From the IMG/VR virus record IMGVR_UViG_3300009124_000077, positions 1-28,284 of that record: a stretch of DNA of 28,284 bases; one strand, 5' to 3'. Made by a program: the position numbers and the translations under genes. Shown here one piece after another: positions 16,653 through 24,646 of the stretch. Origin of the DNA: a virus. Each line of letters starts with the position of its first letter. The stretch's first letter is position 1. The notes beneath the pieces are model-generated. The model was given only the letters and a program-made list of their open reading frames with translations. It was not told where the DNA came from and made no database searches.

Positions 16653-18488
16653 TTATTTACCGTTAGCCCAATGATTCTCTAACACATCATGATACCCGAA
16701 TGTTTCTGGACCTGTAATAGCTGCTACACCACTTTCCAAAAAAGGAAACGACCAGTTATCTGTAGTACTATCTAGCGGGTCTGAAGATATAGGGTTATCG
16801 ACCACAACATTTACATCTGTACGCCTATAGTAGAATGTACTTCCTTCTACAGTTGTTCTTGAAGTAGTGACAAAGCTTAGATAAAAGAAATCTGTAAGCA
16901 CACTATCATAGTCAGGATTAAACTCATCAGATACATCCAATGATCCATACGCACACGCCACTCCAGCACTTCCAATCTTAACTACACCAGAACCTGGCAA
17001 TCTCTTTACTGTTGCTGCTATTGTTCTACCTGTCTTAGGTGAATAAAACGTCACTCTAACTCCTTCAGCGACTCCATCTATGTCCACCAAAAAACTGCTC
17101 TCATTAGAGGATCCAAGGTTCATAAATGTAGTAACGCCAATAGAATTCCCACAGGGTTCTGGAAAAGCCGCTGCGCATTCTGCTGTACACAACCTATTCG
17201 CGTTTATAGAAACACTTTGACTTACCACATCCAAAGGCAATGCCGCCCATTGACGTTTTATCGTAGTTACAACAGGATCAGCACATCTATCATTAAGCGG
17301 CGGAAATCCACTAAACGGTCCAGTAAACCCATACTCCAGTCTAGGATCACTATAATCGACAGTTGCGTCTATCTCAAAGAACCCTTCTACTAAAAAAGGC
17401 TTCCCATCATTATTTTCCGGCTCTACCACACTTAAATAACTTTTATTCTTAGCCTTTATAATCTCATGATCTAAGAATCCAGCAATTCCGCCCTCCCACC
17501 AATTTTCTCCATGAGGATTCGGACCGTTAGCAAAAATAACATTAATGTTGCCAAAAGGAGCAGAATCATTCTCCCAGTACCAATCCTCCTTGCCTCCTCC
17601 ATCCTCTGATTCCCAGAAGAATCCTTTAGGCATGATCAGTCTTGTAGCAGCAGATACTTTACTAATGACAAAAGTCCTACTCGCGTAAAGATGCCCCATC
17701 ACCATCACTACTTCAAATTCAGTCGGCTCAACCACCAGACAATCTGCTCCCACCGCACACACCTTAACATCGTATAACCCTTGAGGCGGTGTTCCAGAGC
17801 TTGTTATGACCACATCCCAATAAGTATCTCCTTCAGTAACACCTTCTCTAACAACCCAGTTACTTGTCTTCAATATTCCTATAGGAAATTGCTTAGGATC
17901 CTCATAATGAGGCCTTGATACAAAGCCTCCCAGAAAAAACTGATCGTCATCTTCAAGATCTATACCCAACAGTGAATTTCTGTTAGATACCACTAATCTC
18001 TCATCTGAATCATCATTCTTCCTGTCAGGAACCCACAAGCACAAATGAGGCACTACATGTCTCTTCCCATAGTGCTCTTCTGATTCTACCGTCATGTACC
18101 CAGACTTAGGCCTTACTGGGAGACCTCCAGAAACCCTTCTAACAGCTACAAAAAAGTCTTTACTCAGCGTAGGATTAAATTCCGGCTCTTCATCTTTCTG
18201 CTCTTTCCTCGATACCCTTTTTACAGTAGCTATAACAGCTACATCAACACCGTCATTGGTATATACCGTTATTCTTGTGCCATCACTAAGATCTACGCCA
18301 TGCCTAAAGAAACCACCTGGCTGACCAGCAGCTACTCGATCATACACACCATAATACTGCTTAGTTGCAGCTAACAGCTTTCTTGCATGATAGACATACC
18401 CCTTAGCCGCTTCAGAATCATTAAGAAACGTGAAGTTTATTGGACCTGTTTCTACAGGTATGTTAAGCGATAGAAAATCATCTATCAC
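16653..18488 (-). CDS. Tail structural protein with internal duplication (611 aa)
   Basis: A large beta-rich protein. A module GTRITVYTNDG...VAVIATVKR...EFNPTLSKDFF at about 70-113 returns as GVRVTFYSPKTG...TIAATVKR...DEFNPDYDSVLTDFF at 476-536, so part of the chain is duplicated. The middle (about 280-400) is Trp/Gly-rich (FFWESEDGGGKEDWYWEND). It starts with GTG at 18488 in a GTGA overlap with the stop of the 402-aa gene, with GGAG seven bases upstream, so the two are translationally coupled. Not recognised by family; tail or appendage structural role by context, lying between the connector genes and the ejection block. Confidence 0.75.
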   Translation of the reverse strand: MIDDFLSLNIPVETGPINFTFLNDSEAAKGYVYHARKLLAATKQYYGVYDRVAAGQPGGFFRHGVDLSDGTRITVYTNDGVDVAVIATVKRVSRKEQKDEEPEFNPTLSKDFFVAVRRVSGGLPVRPKSGYMTVESEEHYGKRHVVPHLCLWVPDRKNDDSDERLVVSNRNSLLGIDLEDDDQFFLGGFVSRPHYEDPKQFPIGILKTSNWVVREGVTEGDTYWDVVITSSGTPPQGLYDVKVCAVGADCLVVEPTEFEVVMVMGHLYASRTFVISKVSAATRLIMPKGFFWESEDGGGKEDWYWENDSAPFGNINVIFANGPNPHGENWWEGGIAGFLDHEIIKAKNKSYLSVVEPENNDGKPFLVEGFFEIDATVDYSDPRLEYGFTGPFSGFPPLNDRCADPVVTTIKRQWAALPLDVVSQSVSINANRLCTAECAAAFPEPCGNSIGVTTFMNLGSSNESSFLVDIDGVAEGVRVTFYSPKTGRTIAATVKRLPGSGVVKIGSAGVACAYGSLDVSDEFNPDYDSVLTDFFYLSFVTTSRTTVEGSTFYYRRTDVNVVVDNPISSDPLDSTTDNWSFPFLESGVAAITGPETFGYHDVLENHWANGK

Positions 18489-19693
18489 CTAATTCTCCGT
18501 GGAAGCATGTCAATCTCTAGAGTCATCTGATCTACCTTAAATCTACCCTCAAGACTCCACTGCCAATTACGCGAATAGACCCCTCTACCAGTAAGATACT
18601 TAAGTACCCTAACCGTCTCATTAGCTTGACTGACTCGATACTTGCGCTCTTCACCATCTTCTGTAATTAAAGAAAGTATCAAGCCACTACTCATCGTCCC
18701 GTGAATGTATGCATTGGAAATTCTTTTGTACTGAGTACTGTTTACATCTGTTATACCGCTCTTCATCCTAGAGACTATGGCGTCACCATTATCTGTATCC
18801 CCAACAAGAGCAAATATTCCATCCTCGGACGCCATAAGTGTCGTGTTATTGAAGTTACACAAGCTGTTGTAACCAAAATTACTGTACTCACTAACCGCAC
18901 CTATTCTTGTGTTCAGAGATAGAGAACTGAATACAGGCACTACAGAGGCTACTTCCCCAAAACCATCCACTGCTAATGGGTAGATAGATACACCTGCAGA
19001 ACCAACAATTCTGGCAACACCAGACCCATCCACATCAATAGCAGGTATCTGTATTGACGCGGCTCCAACCCTGCCGATTATGCCATTAGCGTTTATGTGT
19101 ACTTTCTTAAGGTTTATCGATCCTAAACCTTCAGACTCTGATATCCCTTGTCCAGTAGAGAACACTGAATATAGTCTTACAACGCCTACACCCAATATTT
19201 GAGCAAGTCCTGACCCAGTAACACTAACAGGCTGCACATCTATTACAGCCTCACCTATCTGACCATTCTGACCCTGTGCTTCTACACCGATAGGCTCTAA
19301 CGATATGAAATTTTCATGCGAATTAGCCCATACCGTGAGATTATTAAGAGCTACATTACCTCTACCTACTCTACCAGTAATTCCTTGACCTAAAACATAT
19401 ACTGCTGGTGTAGCCGTGTCATCATCTAATGACATCCCTACAGACCCAGAAACACCTTGAGCCGATACCTCAATAGACCCTAATACAACAGATACACCTT
19501 GACCACCACCATCGCACGATATTGGGCCTAACGAAATAGATCCATCCCCAACTTGACCTGTAGATCCTAGTCCAGATACAGTTAACGCGAAGAAAAATCC
19601 ATCATCTGGATTAGTCTCCGCTACCAGTTCTGTAAGCCCTCCTCCAAGAACCGTAATCCCTGAAAAAATCTCAAATGATGCGTCACCTGCCAT
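18485..19693 (-). CDS. Glycine-repeat tail protein (402 aa)
   Basis: Residues about 38-258 hold about ten units of 16-24 residues with consensus xGxGxxGxVGxxxIxLxxIxV (for example LGQGITGRVGRGNVALNNLTV and NANGIIGRVGAASIQIPAIDV). This again looks like a beta-solenoid or stacked beta-strand array. From about 262 to the end is a non-repeat domain with YSNFGYNSLCNFN, then ASEDGIFALVGDTDNGDAIVSRM, a block I have seen in tail proteins of environmental phages. ATG at 19693 lies just after the previous stop and has no obvious SD, so coupling is probable. Its repeat differs from the SSGVSTNAF type of the left-hand genes. Confidence 0.78.
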   Translation of the reverse strand: MAGDASFEIFSGITVLGGGLTELVAETNPDDGFFFALTVSGLGSTGQVGDGSISLGPISCDGGGQGVSVVLGSIEVSAQGVSGSVGMSLDDDTATPAVYVLGQGITGRVGRGNVALNNLTVWANSHENFISLEPIGVEAQGQNGQIGEAVIDVQPVSVTGSGLAQILGVGVVRLYSVFSTGQGISESEGLGSINLKKVHINANGIIGRVGAASIQIPAIDVDGSGVARIVGSAGVSIYPLAVDGFGEVASVVPVFSSLSLNTRIGAVSEYSNFGYNSLCNFNNTTLMASEDGIFALVGDTDNGDAIVSRMKSGITDVNSTQYKRISNAYIHGTMSSGLILSLITEDGEERKYRVSQANETVRVLKYLTGRGVYSRNWQWSLEGRFKVDQMTLEIDMLPRRIR

Positions 19694-19695
19694 AA

Positions 19696-20469
19696 TTAAC
19701 TAGCTGGAACTGTTATATCAAATGTAGTTATTGTCTGTGTTCCACTAAGAGTGAACGTAGTGCTACTAAAGTTTAGCTGCTGACCACTTGTACTTATGGC
19801 ACCATCTAAGCGAATCTGAACTCCAGAACTATCTAAAGCCCCAGAATCCGCTATCGGTCCGACAAATCTAAACCAACCTGCAGTACCGTTAGCAACCGCT
19901 GTACCTGACCACACCTGAGATGCTAATTTAGACAAGACACCCGCAGCACTCTGCCCAAACTTAAGTCCGTTAACAGAGCTTACACCACCTGACATATTGT
20001 TATCAGTCTTCGTAATCGTAGTCGTAGTGGATGCAACCACAAGTCCATTAGCTTCACTTCCTGTACCTCTACGAGCTGTAATCGTAATGACAGCTCCTAC
20101 AGATGATGCGGTGTAATCTGGATTAGACTGACTCGCATTAATAGCAGTAACCACATCAGCCGCTGTTTGCGTCAACGATGTATTAAACGGAACTGATGCG
20201 TCCAATAAAGCAATCCCGTCAACCGTTAGACTATTAACAGAACCTGATGCTCCACCTGTAAGATCAACAGAACCTGTAGCTGCTACTTCATTGGTGTGTG
20301 CGCCTGAATTATCTGTAAACGTGCACAATAACGTTCCTGTAGGAGCTGCGTCCGCCGTTGTTGGCTGAGATCCTGAATATACCAGTATCTTCCCCCCATG
20401 GAGCGCATCCTTCAGGCTGCCCGATTCTGATAGAAAATTTCTTAATCCTGTACTTATTCTTGCTGTCAT
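19696..20469 (-). CDS. Small tail structural protein (257 aa)
   Basis: Opens MTARISTGLRNFLSESGSLKD, then LHGGKILVYSGSQPTTADAA and PTGTLLCTFTD. This 'ISTGLRN...ALxGGxIxIYSGxQPxxAD' pattern occurs in many phage genomes as a tail-associated protein. The middle holds INASQSNPDYTASSVGAVIT and ITARRGTGSEANG, typical of a beta domain, and the N-terminal pattern resumes at about 170 (LKFGQSAAGVLSK...VWSGTAVANGTAGWFRF). SD AAGGAGC overlaps the previous stop (TAAGGAG), showing tight packing. No enzyme motif seen. A minor tail or distal connector protein is inferred. Confidence 0.8.
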   Translation of the reverse strand: MTARISTGLRNFLSESGSLKDALHGGKILVYSGSQPTTADAAPTGTLLCTFTDNSGAHTNEVAATGSVDLTGGASGSVNSLTVDGIALLDASVPFNTSLTQTAADVVTAINASQSNPDYTASSVGAVITITARRGTGSEANGLVVASTTTTITKTDNNMSGGVSSVNGLKFGQSAAGVLSKLASQVWSGTAVANGTAGWFRFVGPIADSGALDSSGVQIRLDGAISTSGQQLNFSSTTFTLSGTQTITTFDITVPAS

Positions 20470-20478
20470 AATTGCTCC

Positions 20479-21711
20479 TTAGTTGGTTTGTTGCACTACT
20501 AAATATTGATGCTTTACTTCAGTATCGACAAAAGTAGCGGCTGCCCGACTACCTCCAGAAAATCTATACCTATCGTACGTAAAATTAAACAATTCTCCAT
20601 TAGGCAGTCCGGCCATAATGCTGTCATTCGTTGTAAAAATGACAATGTTTAAACCAGATAAGTCCTTGCGACCTGTTACTTTCATACCATCAGCGTACAC
20701 TGCCGATCCTGGGATAACTGGAGACTCTCTAACAAGAGTAGACTCAAAATCCTTGTAATCCTTACCTCTAAGAAACGTAACCCCTTTCTCAGTACCAACA
20801 AATATACCGTCTTCTACCGCCCTAAGCATAGTTATGCTTGAGCCGTCTACAGATATAAAGTCCAACATATCAACATGCTCATACCCAAAAGGAATGGTAG
20901 CAAATATGCTAGACCCAACAGACATATAAATACGACCGTTAAAGTACGTTATATCACTACAGGGAATTGGTTTTTCTAGGTATCTGAATCTTAGCGGAGT
21001 ACTCTTAAGAAGACTTGAAGTTACATCAAACGCACCTGTTAGCGCAGGAACACTCCCTACCTTGAATAGCTGTTCTCCGTTAGCATCTGATATGTAAAGA
21101 TTTACACTGACCACATTTGCAGGGACTGCAGATGCACTCCAAAACACTCTAAACCCATCTCCACCCGCAGAATCCATAAGAACCGGCATAACTGAGCCAC
21201 TTTCTAGCCCATCATCTCGCTCATATGTAATGGCTATTTGATACCTTCCAGCAAACAAACTACCAGATATACTACTTACCGACCTTATTACCGGAGCGTC
21301 CAACCCCCAGCTTCTATTGACGCCATTTTGCACTATGCCTGAGTTTCTAATACCGTCAGACCAATAAATCTTATTATCCAACGATAGATAGCAGATATCA
21401 TTTCTGGCGACATCAGCTAACTCAGTAAGCACGAATGCACTGGAGAGATTCTTTAACTTCCTGTTCTGAACGACAAGAGCCGTAATGCCGTCAGACCACA
21501 AAGAATGAAACTCTCCAGATACCTTCAATTCAGCTCCGTCTCTACTTACCGCATAACCAGTATCGTCGAAGTCCACATTAGTGGCTTCTACCAGATCTGC
21601 AGGTTGTATCTCTCGCTGAAATCCTGGACTATCGAATTCTAGACCGTCATTTAGCCGCTCTGGGTAAACAGTATTCCGCAATCCAGCGAATCTGTTAATG
21701 GAAAATTCCAT
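20479..21711 (-). CDS. Connector/tail stabilisation protein, P22 gp10-like or nozzle candidate (410 aa)
   Basis: A beta-rich protein with repeated short blocks suggestive of a propeller. The N-terminal EATNVDFDDTGYAVSRDGAE (about 42-61 of the long form) is the familiar 'EaxNvd.d..G....R.G' start of podoviral stabiliser and nozzle proteins; SWGLDAPVIRSVSSIS and LFAGRYQIAITYERDDGLES follow (about 135-175), an Fn3-like insertion seen in this group. The start is chosen as ATG at 21711, which overlaps the previous stop as TGATG and has GGAG six bases upstream; a GTG one codon earlier (21714) is less likely. Directly follows the adaptor candidate, as expected for the protein that closes the portal channel. 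Confidence 0.8.
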   Translation of the reverse strand: MEFSINRFAGLRNTVYPERLNDGLEFDSPGFQREIQPADLVEATNVDFDDTGYAVSRDGAELKVSGEFHSLWSDGITALVVQNRKLKNLSSAFVLTELADVARNDICYLSLDNKIYWSDGIRNSGIVQNGVNRSWGLDAPVIRSVSSISGSLFAGRYQIAITYERDDGLESGSVMPVLMDSAGGDGFRVFWSASAVPANVVSVNLYISDANGEQLFKVGSVPALTGAFDVTSSLLKSTPLRFRYLEKPIPCSDITYFNGRIYMSVGSSIFATIPFGYEHVDMLDFISVDGSSITMLRAVEDGIFVGTEKGVTFLRGKDYKDFESTLVRESPVIPGSAVYADGMKVTGRKDLSGLNIVIFTTNDSIMAGLPNGELFNFTYDRYRFSGGSRAAATFVDTEVKHQYLVVQQTN

Positions 21712-22478
21712 CACCTACTCCAAGAAAACCCAGCCCCGCCATACCCTATCCTCATAGCAGTGCTTGTTTGTCGTCTCATCCTTCTTTTAGCTTCAAGTAC
21801 AGCATTCTCGAAGTCAACTCTATGCCTTTCCGCAGGTATGGCAGCACCCTTATCAGCGTCTAGACCCTGCAAAGCTCTGTAAGCAGCCCACGAGAGTACA
21901 TCCAATTGAAACTCTAATGGAAATTCGCAGTGACTGAAATCCATCTTCTCTTCACTGTAAGATCTAATAGGGGTTCTATTCACTCTAAGATAGATTCTCT
22001 TACCTGCCTCCGCACTCGTAGGCACTGGATAAACTGAAAATACTACCGATGCATCGCCGTCCTTACCTACGGAACCCTCATCTAGGTAATACGCTCTAGG
22101 CCTGCCTGTTTCTGTAGTTGTGCTGGACAATCTAAGAATATCGAAGGTGTTTTCATCGTCGTAATCCAACAATTCATGATGCCCTGATCGCTGCAAATCA
22201 TATCGATCCGTGTCATACCTCGCAGACATAACCTCAAATACAGCACAATTAAGCTCATAATCTTTAACTCCAGCTACCAAAACTACTTGAGTCATCACTG
22301 GATTCAAGCTCTCTCTGAGAACGTGTGTTTCCTTGGCAAATTTAAACTCTGCTTCTTTTATATACCTTAAAAGATCAGTCGTAGAGTACAGGAAATCCTG
22401 CTTATACCCAGGAATCAAATTACTTGTATCCCTCAGCAACCTTCCTCGCAACTCTTGCAACTGCTCTTTTAGGTTCAT
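21711..22478 (-). CDS. Head-tail adaptor-like protein (255 aa)
   Basis: The N-terminus MNLKEQLQELRGRLLRDTSN then STTDLLRYIKEAEFKFAKET fits the helical adaptor proteins that attach below the portal ring in podoviruses and related phages (leading 'LR.RL.D...' helix, then a helix containing 'ylneAe.e.'). The middle is beta (VTQVVLVAGVKDYEL...), and the C-terminus returns to helices (LDVLSWAAYRALQGLDADK, then FENAVLEAKRRMRRQ), with the 'sylAyRAl...D.ek....r...F...v..A' pattern of this family. SD GGAGAGG precedes ATG at 22478. Position between head and stabiliser genes agrees. Confidence 0.82.
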   Translation of the reverse strand: MNLKEQLQELRGRLLRDTSNLIPGYKQDFLYSTTDLLRYIKEAEFKFAKETHVLRESLNPVMTQVVLVAGVKDYELNCAVFEVMSARYDTDRYDLQRSGHHELLDYDDENTFDILRLSSTTTETGRPRAYYLDEGSVGKDGDASVVFSVYPVPTSAEAGKRIYLRVNRTPIRSYSEEKMDFSHCEFPLEFQLDVLSWAAYRALQGLDADKGAAIPAERHRVDFENAVLEAKRRMRRQTSTAMRIGYGGAGFSWSR

Positions 22479-22480
22479 TA

Positions 22481-22858
22481 TTAAGCCTCTCCAAGCATCC
22501 TATAAGGAAACCGCAATTTATCCTTGTACCCGATTACTGTATTCGACCCATCAGTGATAGGCACTGATTTAACTGCGTCATTCAAGACATTCAACAGTAC
22601 TGCAGGGACTGAAGCCTCTAACCCTGGTTTAAGTATGTAACCTGTACCATTAATCCCTATGAACTGACCTGTAGGAGGAATCTCATCGTTTTCTTCAAGA
22701 ATGATTCTCACTCTTTTTTCTGTAGATTTTGACGCCTTTTTAGCCACCTGAACTGGCTCGTCAATTAATTTATCCTTCTCTATCAGAGATGCAATTGAAT
22801 CATCGTCTGAATCTTCATCCCACCCTGAACTGTTACTCGGTTTCTTCGTCGCCATCAT
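22481..22858 (-). CDS. Small conserved head-region protein (125 aa)
   Basis: The start is chosen as ATG at 22858 (MMATKKPSNSSGWDEDSD; a second ATG at 22855 is equally possible) because AAGGAAGAGG lies directly before it and a longer in-frame version from 22945 would overlap the previous gene by over 100 bp and add a basic stretch of no clear sense. The first 50 residues are acidic and disordered; about 60-120 form a compact domain (RVRIILEENDEIPPTGQFIG, NGTGYILKPGLEASVPAVLL, then a helix and RFPYRML). The 'IppTG..iGiNG..yiLkpG..v.VP' pattern resembles small proteins next to capsid genes in many phages; role unknown. Overlaps the 91-aa gene by 26 bp. Confidence 0.75.
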   Translation of the reverse strand: MMATKKPSNSSGWDEDSDDDSIASLIEKDKLIDEPVQVAKKASKSTEKRVRIILEENDEIPPTGQFIGINGTGYILKPGLEASVPAVLLNVLNDAVKSVPITDGSNTVIGYKDKLRFPYRMLGEA

Positions 22859-23108
22859 CCTCTTCCTTTGAAAATTCTTCAAAAGCCTTGTCGAAAACGT
22901 CGTTCTCGCTGGCTTCCATTTTATAATTTGACAGAGCTTTTTCAATAAACTCAGTCATCTGCTCTTTGTCAGTTTCTTTAAAGACGTATCTCTTGTACGG
23001 ATCGTTGTAAGACCCCTTGCTCTTATTGTTTTTCTCTTCTGTTTTTTGACTGAATACCTCAACAACAAAGCCATTCCTTTCAACTTCAATACTTAAGATA
23101 CGTCTCAT
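22833..23108 (-). CDS. Small acidic-tailed protein with FDxAFxxFS motif (91 aa)
   Basis: Residues 1-60 look like a small alpha/beta domain (RRILSIEVERNGFVVEVFSQ, RYVFKETDKEQMTEFIEKAL). Residues 72-80 are FDKAFEEFS, the same motif found near both ends of the scaffold protein (FDSAFDAFS and FDSAFDEFS). The last 11 residues are almost all Asp/Glu. SD AGAAGG lies in the end of the decoration-protein gene. The shared motif suggests that it docks on the same partner as the scaffold, perhaps the capsid or portal; that is inference. No known family recognised. Confidence 0.72.
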   Translation of the reverse strand: MRRILSIEVERNGFVVEVFSQKTEEKNNKSKGSYNDPYKRYVFKETDKEQMTEFIEKALSNYKMEASENDVFDKAFEEFSKEEDDGDEETE

Positions 23109-23112
23109 GTTA

Positions 23113-23439
23113 TTAACCTTCTGCTAACCAAACAAATGTTTTACTAGCTGCCATTGTTACCGCAGTTAGCGTAAACGAATTACCACTAACCGCAACACCA
23201 TTGGTCGTCTCTAACGTTCTCGTACCTGCTGCAATAGTATGAATAGAACTAGCTGCTGCCATACCTTCGAACCATTCATCAGAAATACGATCAGTCACAT
23301 TATGGAATGCAACGCGTTTAGGCTCAAACCCTACGTTAATCGTCAGTGCTGCGGCAGCGCCACCATCACTCACAACTAAACCCTGCGCTCTTTTAAGAAC
23401 GCCATCAGCGTTCTTTTGAGTATTTGTCGTAAATGCCAT
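23113..23439 (-). CDS. Putative capsid decoration/cement protein (108 aa)
   Basis: A small beta-rich protein encoded directly after the major capsid gene, the usual place for decoration proteins. Residues 28-60 read AAALTINVGFEPKRVAFHNV, then TDRISDEWFEGM, followed by alternating strands ending SKTFVWLAEG. The 'V.vGF.Pk.V...N.td....eW..GM' pattern is known to me from small proteins in this slot of N4-gp56-capsid phages. SD TAGGAG eight bases before ATG at 23439. No signal peptide or cysteine. The alternative is an unrelated minor head protein. Confidence 0.72.
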   Translation of the reverse strand: MAFTTNTQKNADGVLKRAQGLVVSDGGAAAALTINVGFEPKRVAFHNVTDRISDEWFEGMAAASSIHTIAAGTRTLETTNGVAVSGNSFTLTAVTMAASKTFVWLAEG

Positions 23440-23467
23440 TTCAAATTCTCCTATTCAATAGCTAAAA

Positions 23468-24502
23468 TTAGGCTGTAGCGGCACATTCCAAACGGCACAT
23501 CCAAGCGTCGTTAAGAATTTGAGTCGCGTTGTATGTCTTCCAACCTACAGTTCCACGTTGACCTAACGGATCTCCAGGGCTAGGACGAGCATTAACAACC
23601 ATCGGTTGCAATGAATTTTTACCTTTAAGAGATACAATACCGAACGCATCACGAGCCAAGAAAATAACTGGGTATACGTCTGCATTTGTGCCACTGGTTG
23701 ATCTCATCAATCCTTTTGCGCCACCTGCATCAGCAAACGGTTCGAAGATTGTGGAAGTCAAATAGCGCACCTGATCAACGTTACCAATCTCACTTTCATA
23801 CGGTGTAACAGTTCCATACTGTTTAGGATTAATGTAACCAGAGAGGCTACGAATATCTGTTTCCAAGTCTGGATGGCATAGTGCAAAATAAGACGCCTCC
23901 ATTGGTTGAGTATTGTAGTTGGGGGTAGACATTACTTGATTAGCGATCTTACGCGCATTTTGACGTGCAAACGCGGTAGTTACTTGACGTTGTTTTGCCA
24001 AAGTAATCGCAGTATTTACAGCCGCTCTATTCGCTCCGTTGTTGTAAACAACGTTTGTACCTGCTTTAACTACGTTGAAACGAACCGTTTCGATCGTAAT
24101 TGCTGCAGACTCACCCAATACTTCAGTTGCTTGCCCCAATACTGGATCCTCATGAGTATCCTCTACTACATCAGTAATGGTCACATAGTCACCATATTGA
24201 TCTAACGTAGCTGTGTAGTCTTGGTTTGCCAATTTTTTACCTGTTGGCGTAACACCTTCTACTAAAGGAGTGGTCGCCAATGGCACAAAGAAATTGCTTG
24301 CTGGATTACCATCACCCGCAGATCCGGTAGCTCCTGACAAGAAATAACGTCTCCATTTTGCTACCTTGGTAGACTTACTAGGCATAACAAACGCTTGACC
24401 AAACTTCTCAAGCAATAAAAATGGCATCCCGCGTTTCAGCAGTTCAGTAACCGCCCAAGCTGCTGTACGTGGGCTAATATCTCCGTAAATTGTTGCTGGC
24501 AT
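23468..24502 (-). CDS. Major capsid protein, N4-gp56 family (344 aa)
   Basis: Encodes the building block of the head shell. Residues 18-53 (VTELLKRGMPFLLLEKFG ... MPSKSTKVAKWRRY) show the family N-terminus: a helix with 'KRa.P.L.leKFg' then 'mP...s.tv.wrRy'. LVEGVTP at 80-86, QYGDYVTITDVVED (102-115), the CHPDLETDIRSL segment (209-220) and an EPFADAGG loop (about 252) complete the pattern. Length is usual for the family. It is preceded by a strong SD (AGGAG about eight bases before ATG at 24502) and the only large non-coding gap in the window, consistent with high expression of the most abundant virion protein. Confidence 0.92.
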   Translation of the reverse strand: MPATIYGDISPRTAAWAVTELLKRGMPFLLLEKFGQAFVMPSKSTKVAKWRRYFLSGATGSAGDGNPASNFFVPLATTPLVEGVTPTGKKLANQDYTATLDQYGDYVTITDVVEDTHEDPVLGQATEVLGESAAITIETVRFNVVKAGTNVVYNNGANRAAVNTAITLAKQRQVTTAFARQNARKIANQVMSTPNYNTQPMEASYFALCHPDLETDIRSLSGYINPKQYGTVTPYESEIGNVDQVRYLTSTIFEPFADAGGAKGLMRSTSGTNADVYPVIFLARDAFGIVSLKGKNSLQPMVVNARPSPGDPLGQRGTVGWKTYNATQILNDAWMCRLECAATA

Positions 24503-24540
24503 ATTTCGCTCCTATTAAAAATTATTAACTTATCTCTAAT

Positions 24541-24569
24541 CGTACAGCCAGCTTGTATTGGCGTCGTAC
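24541..24569. other. Imperfect inverted repeat between scaffold and capsid genes
   Basis: The sequence CGTACAGCC ... GGCGTCGTAC can fold as GTAC pairing with GTAC and GCC with GGC, interrupted by an asymmetric internal loop, around a ten-base loop. There is no T-run after it in the direction of transcription, so it is not a convincing intrinsic terminator. An RNA processing or stability element in the capsid leader is possible. Weak. Confidence 0.3.
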
Positions 24570-24593
24570 TAGGTTTACATACTTCACTGCGTG

Positions 24594-24623
24594 ATTTTAC
24601 ACATAAAAACACTTTTAAAACAA
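24594..24623 (-). promoter_or_regulatory. Possible sigma70-type promoter ahead of the capsid gene
   Basis: On the minus strand TTGTTT (24618-24623) and TAAAAT (24594-24599) are separated by 18 bp, close to a host sigma70 promoter, with the transcript start expected near 24587 and about 85 bases of leader before the capsid ATG. It is in the only gap of more than 100 bp in the window. The region is AT-rich, so a chance match is possible, and a phage-specific promoter could not be tested with a single gap. Confidence 0.35.
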
Positions 24624-24646
24624 TTAATTTGACGCATTTACTACGC

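Noticed and set aside
22859-22945. Longer start for the 125-aa protein (ATG at 22945)
   Set aside because: It would overlap the 91-aa gene by over 100 bp and lacks a good SD, whereas AAGGAAGAGG precedes the ATG at 22858.
24541-24569. Stem-loop as an intrinsic terminator after the scaffold gene
   Set aside because: The stem is interrupted and not followed by a U-run; kept only as a weak inverted repeat.
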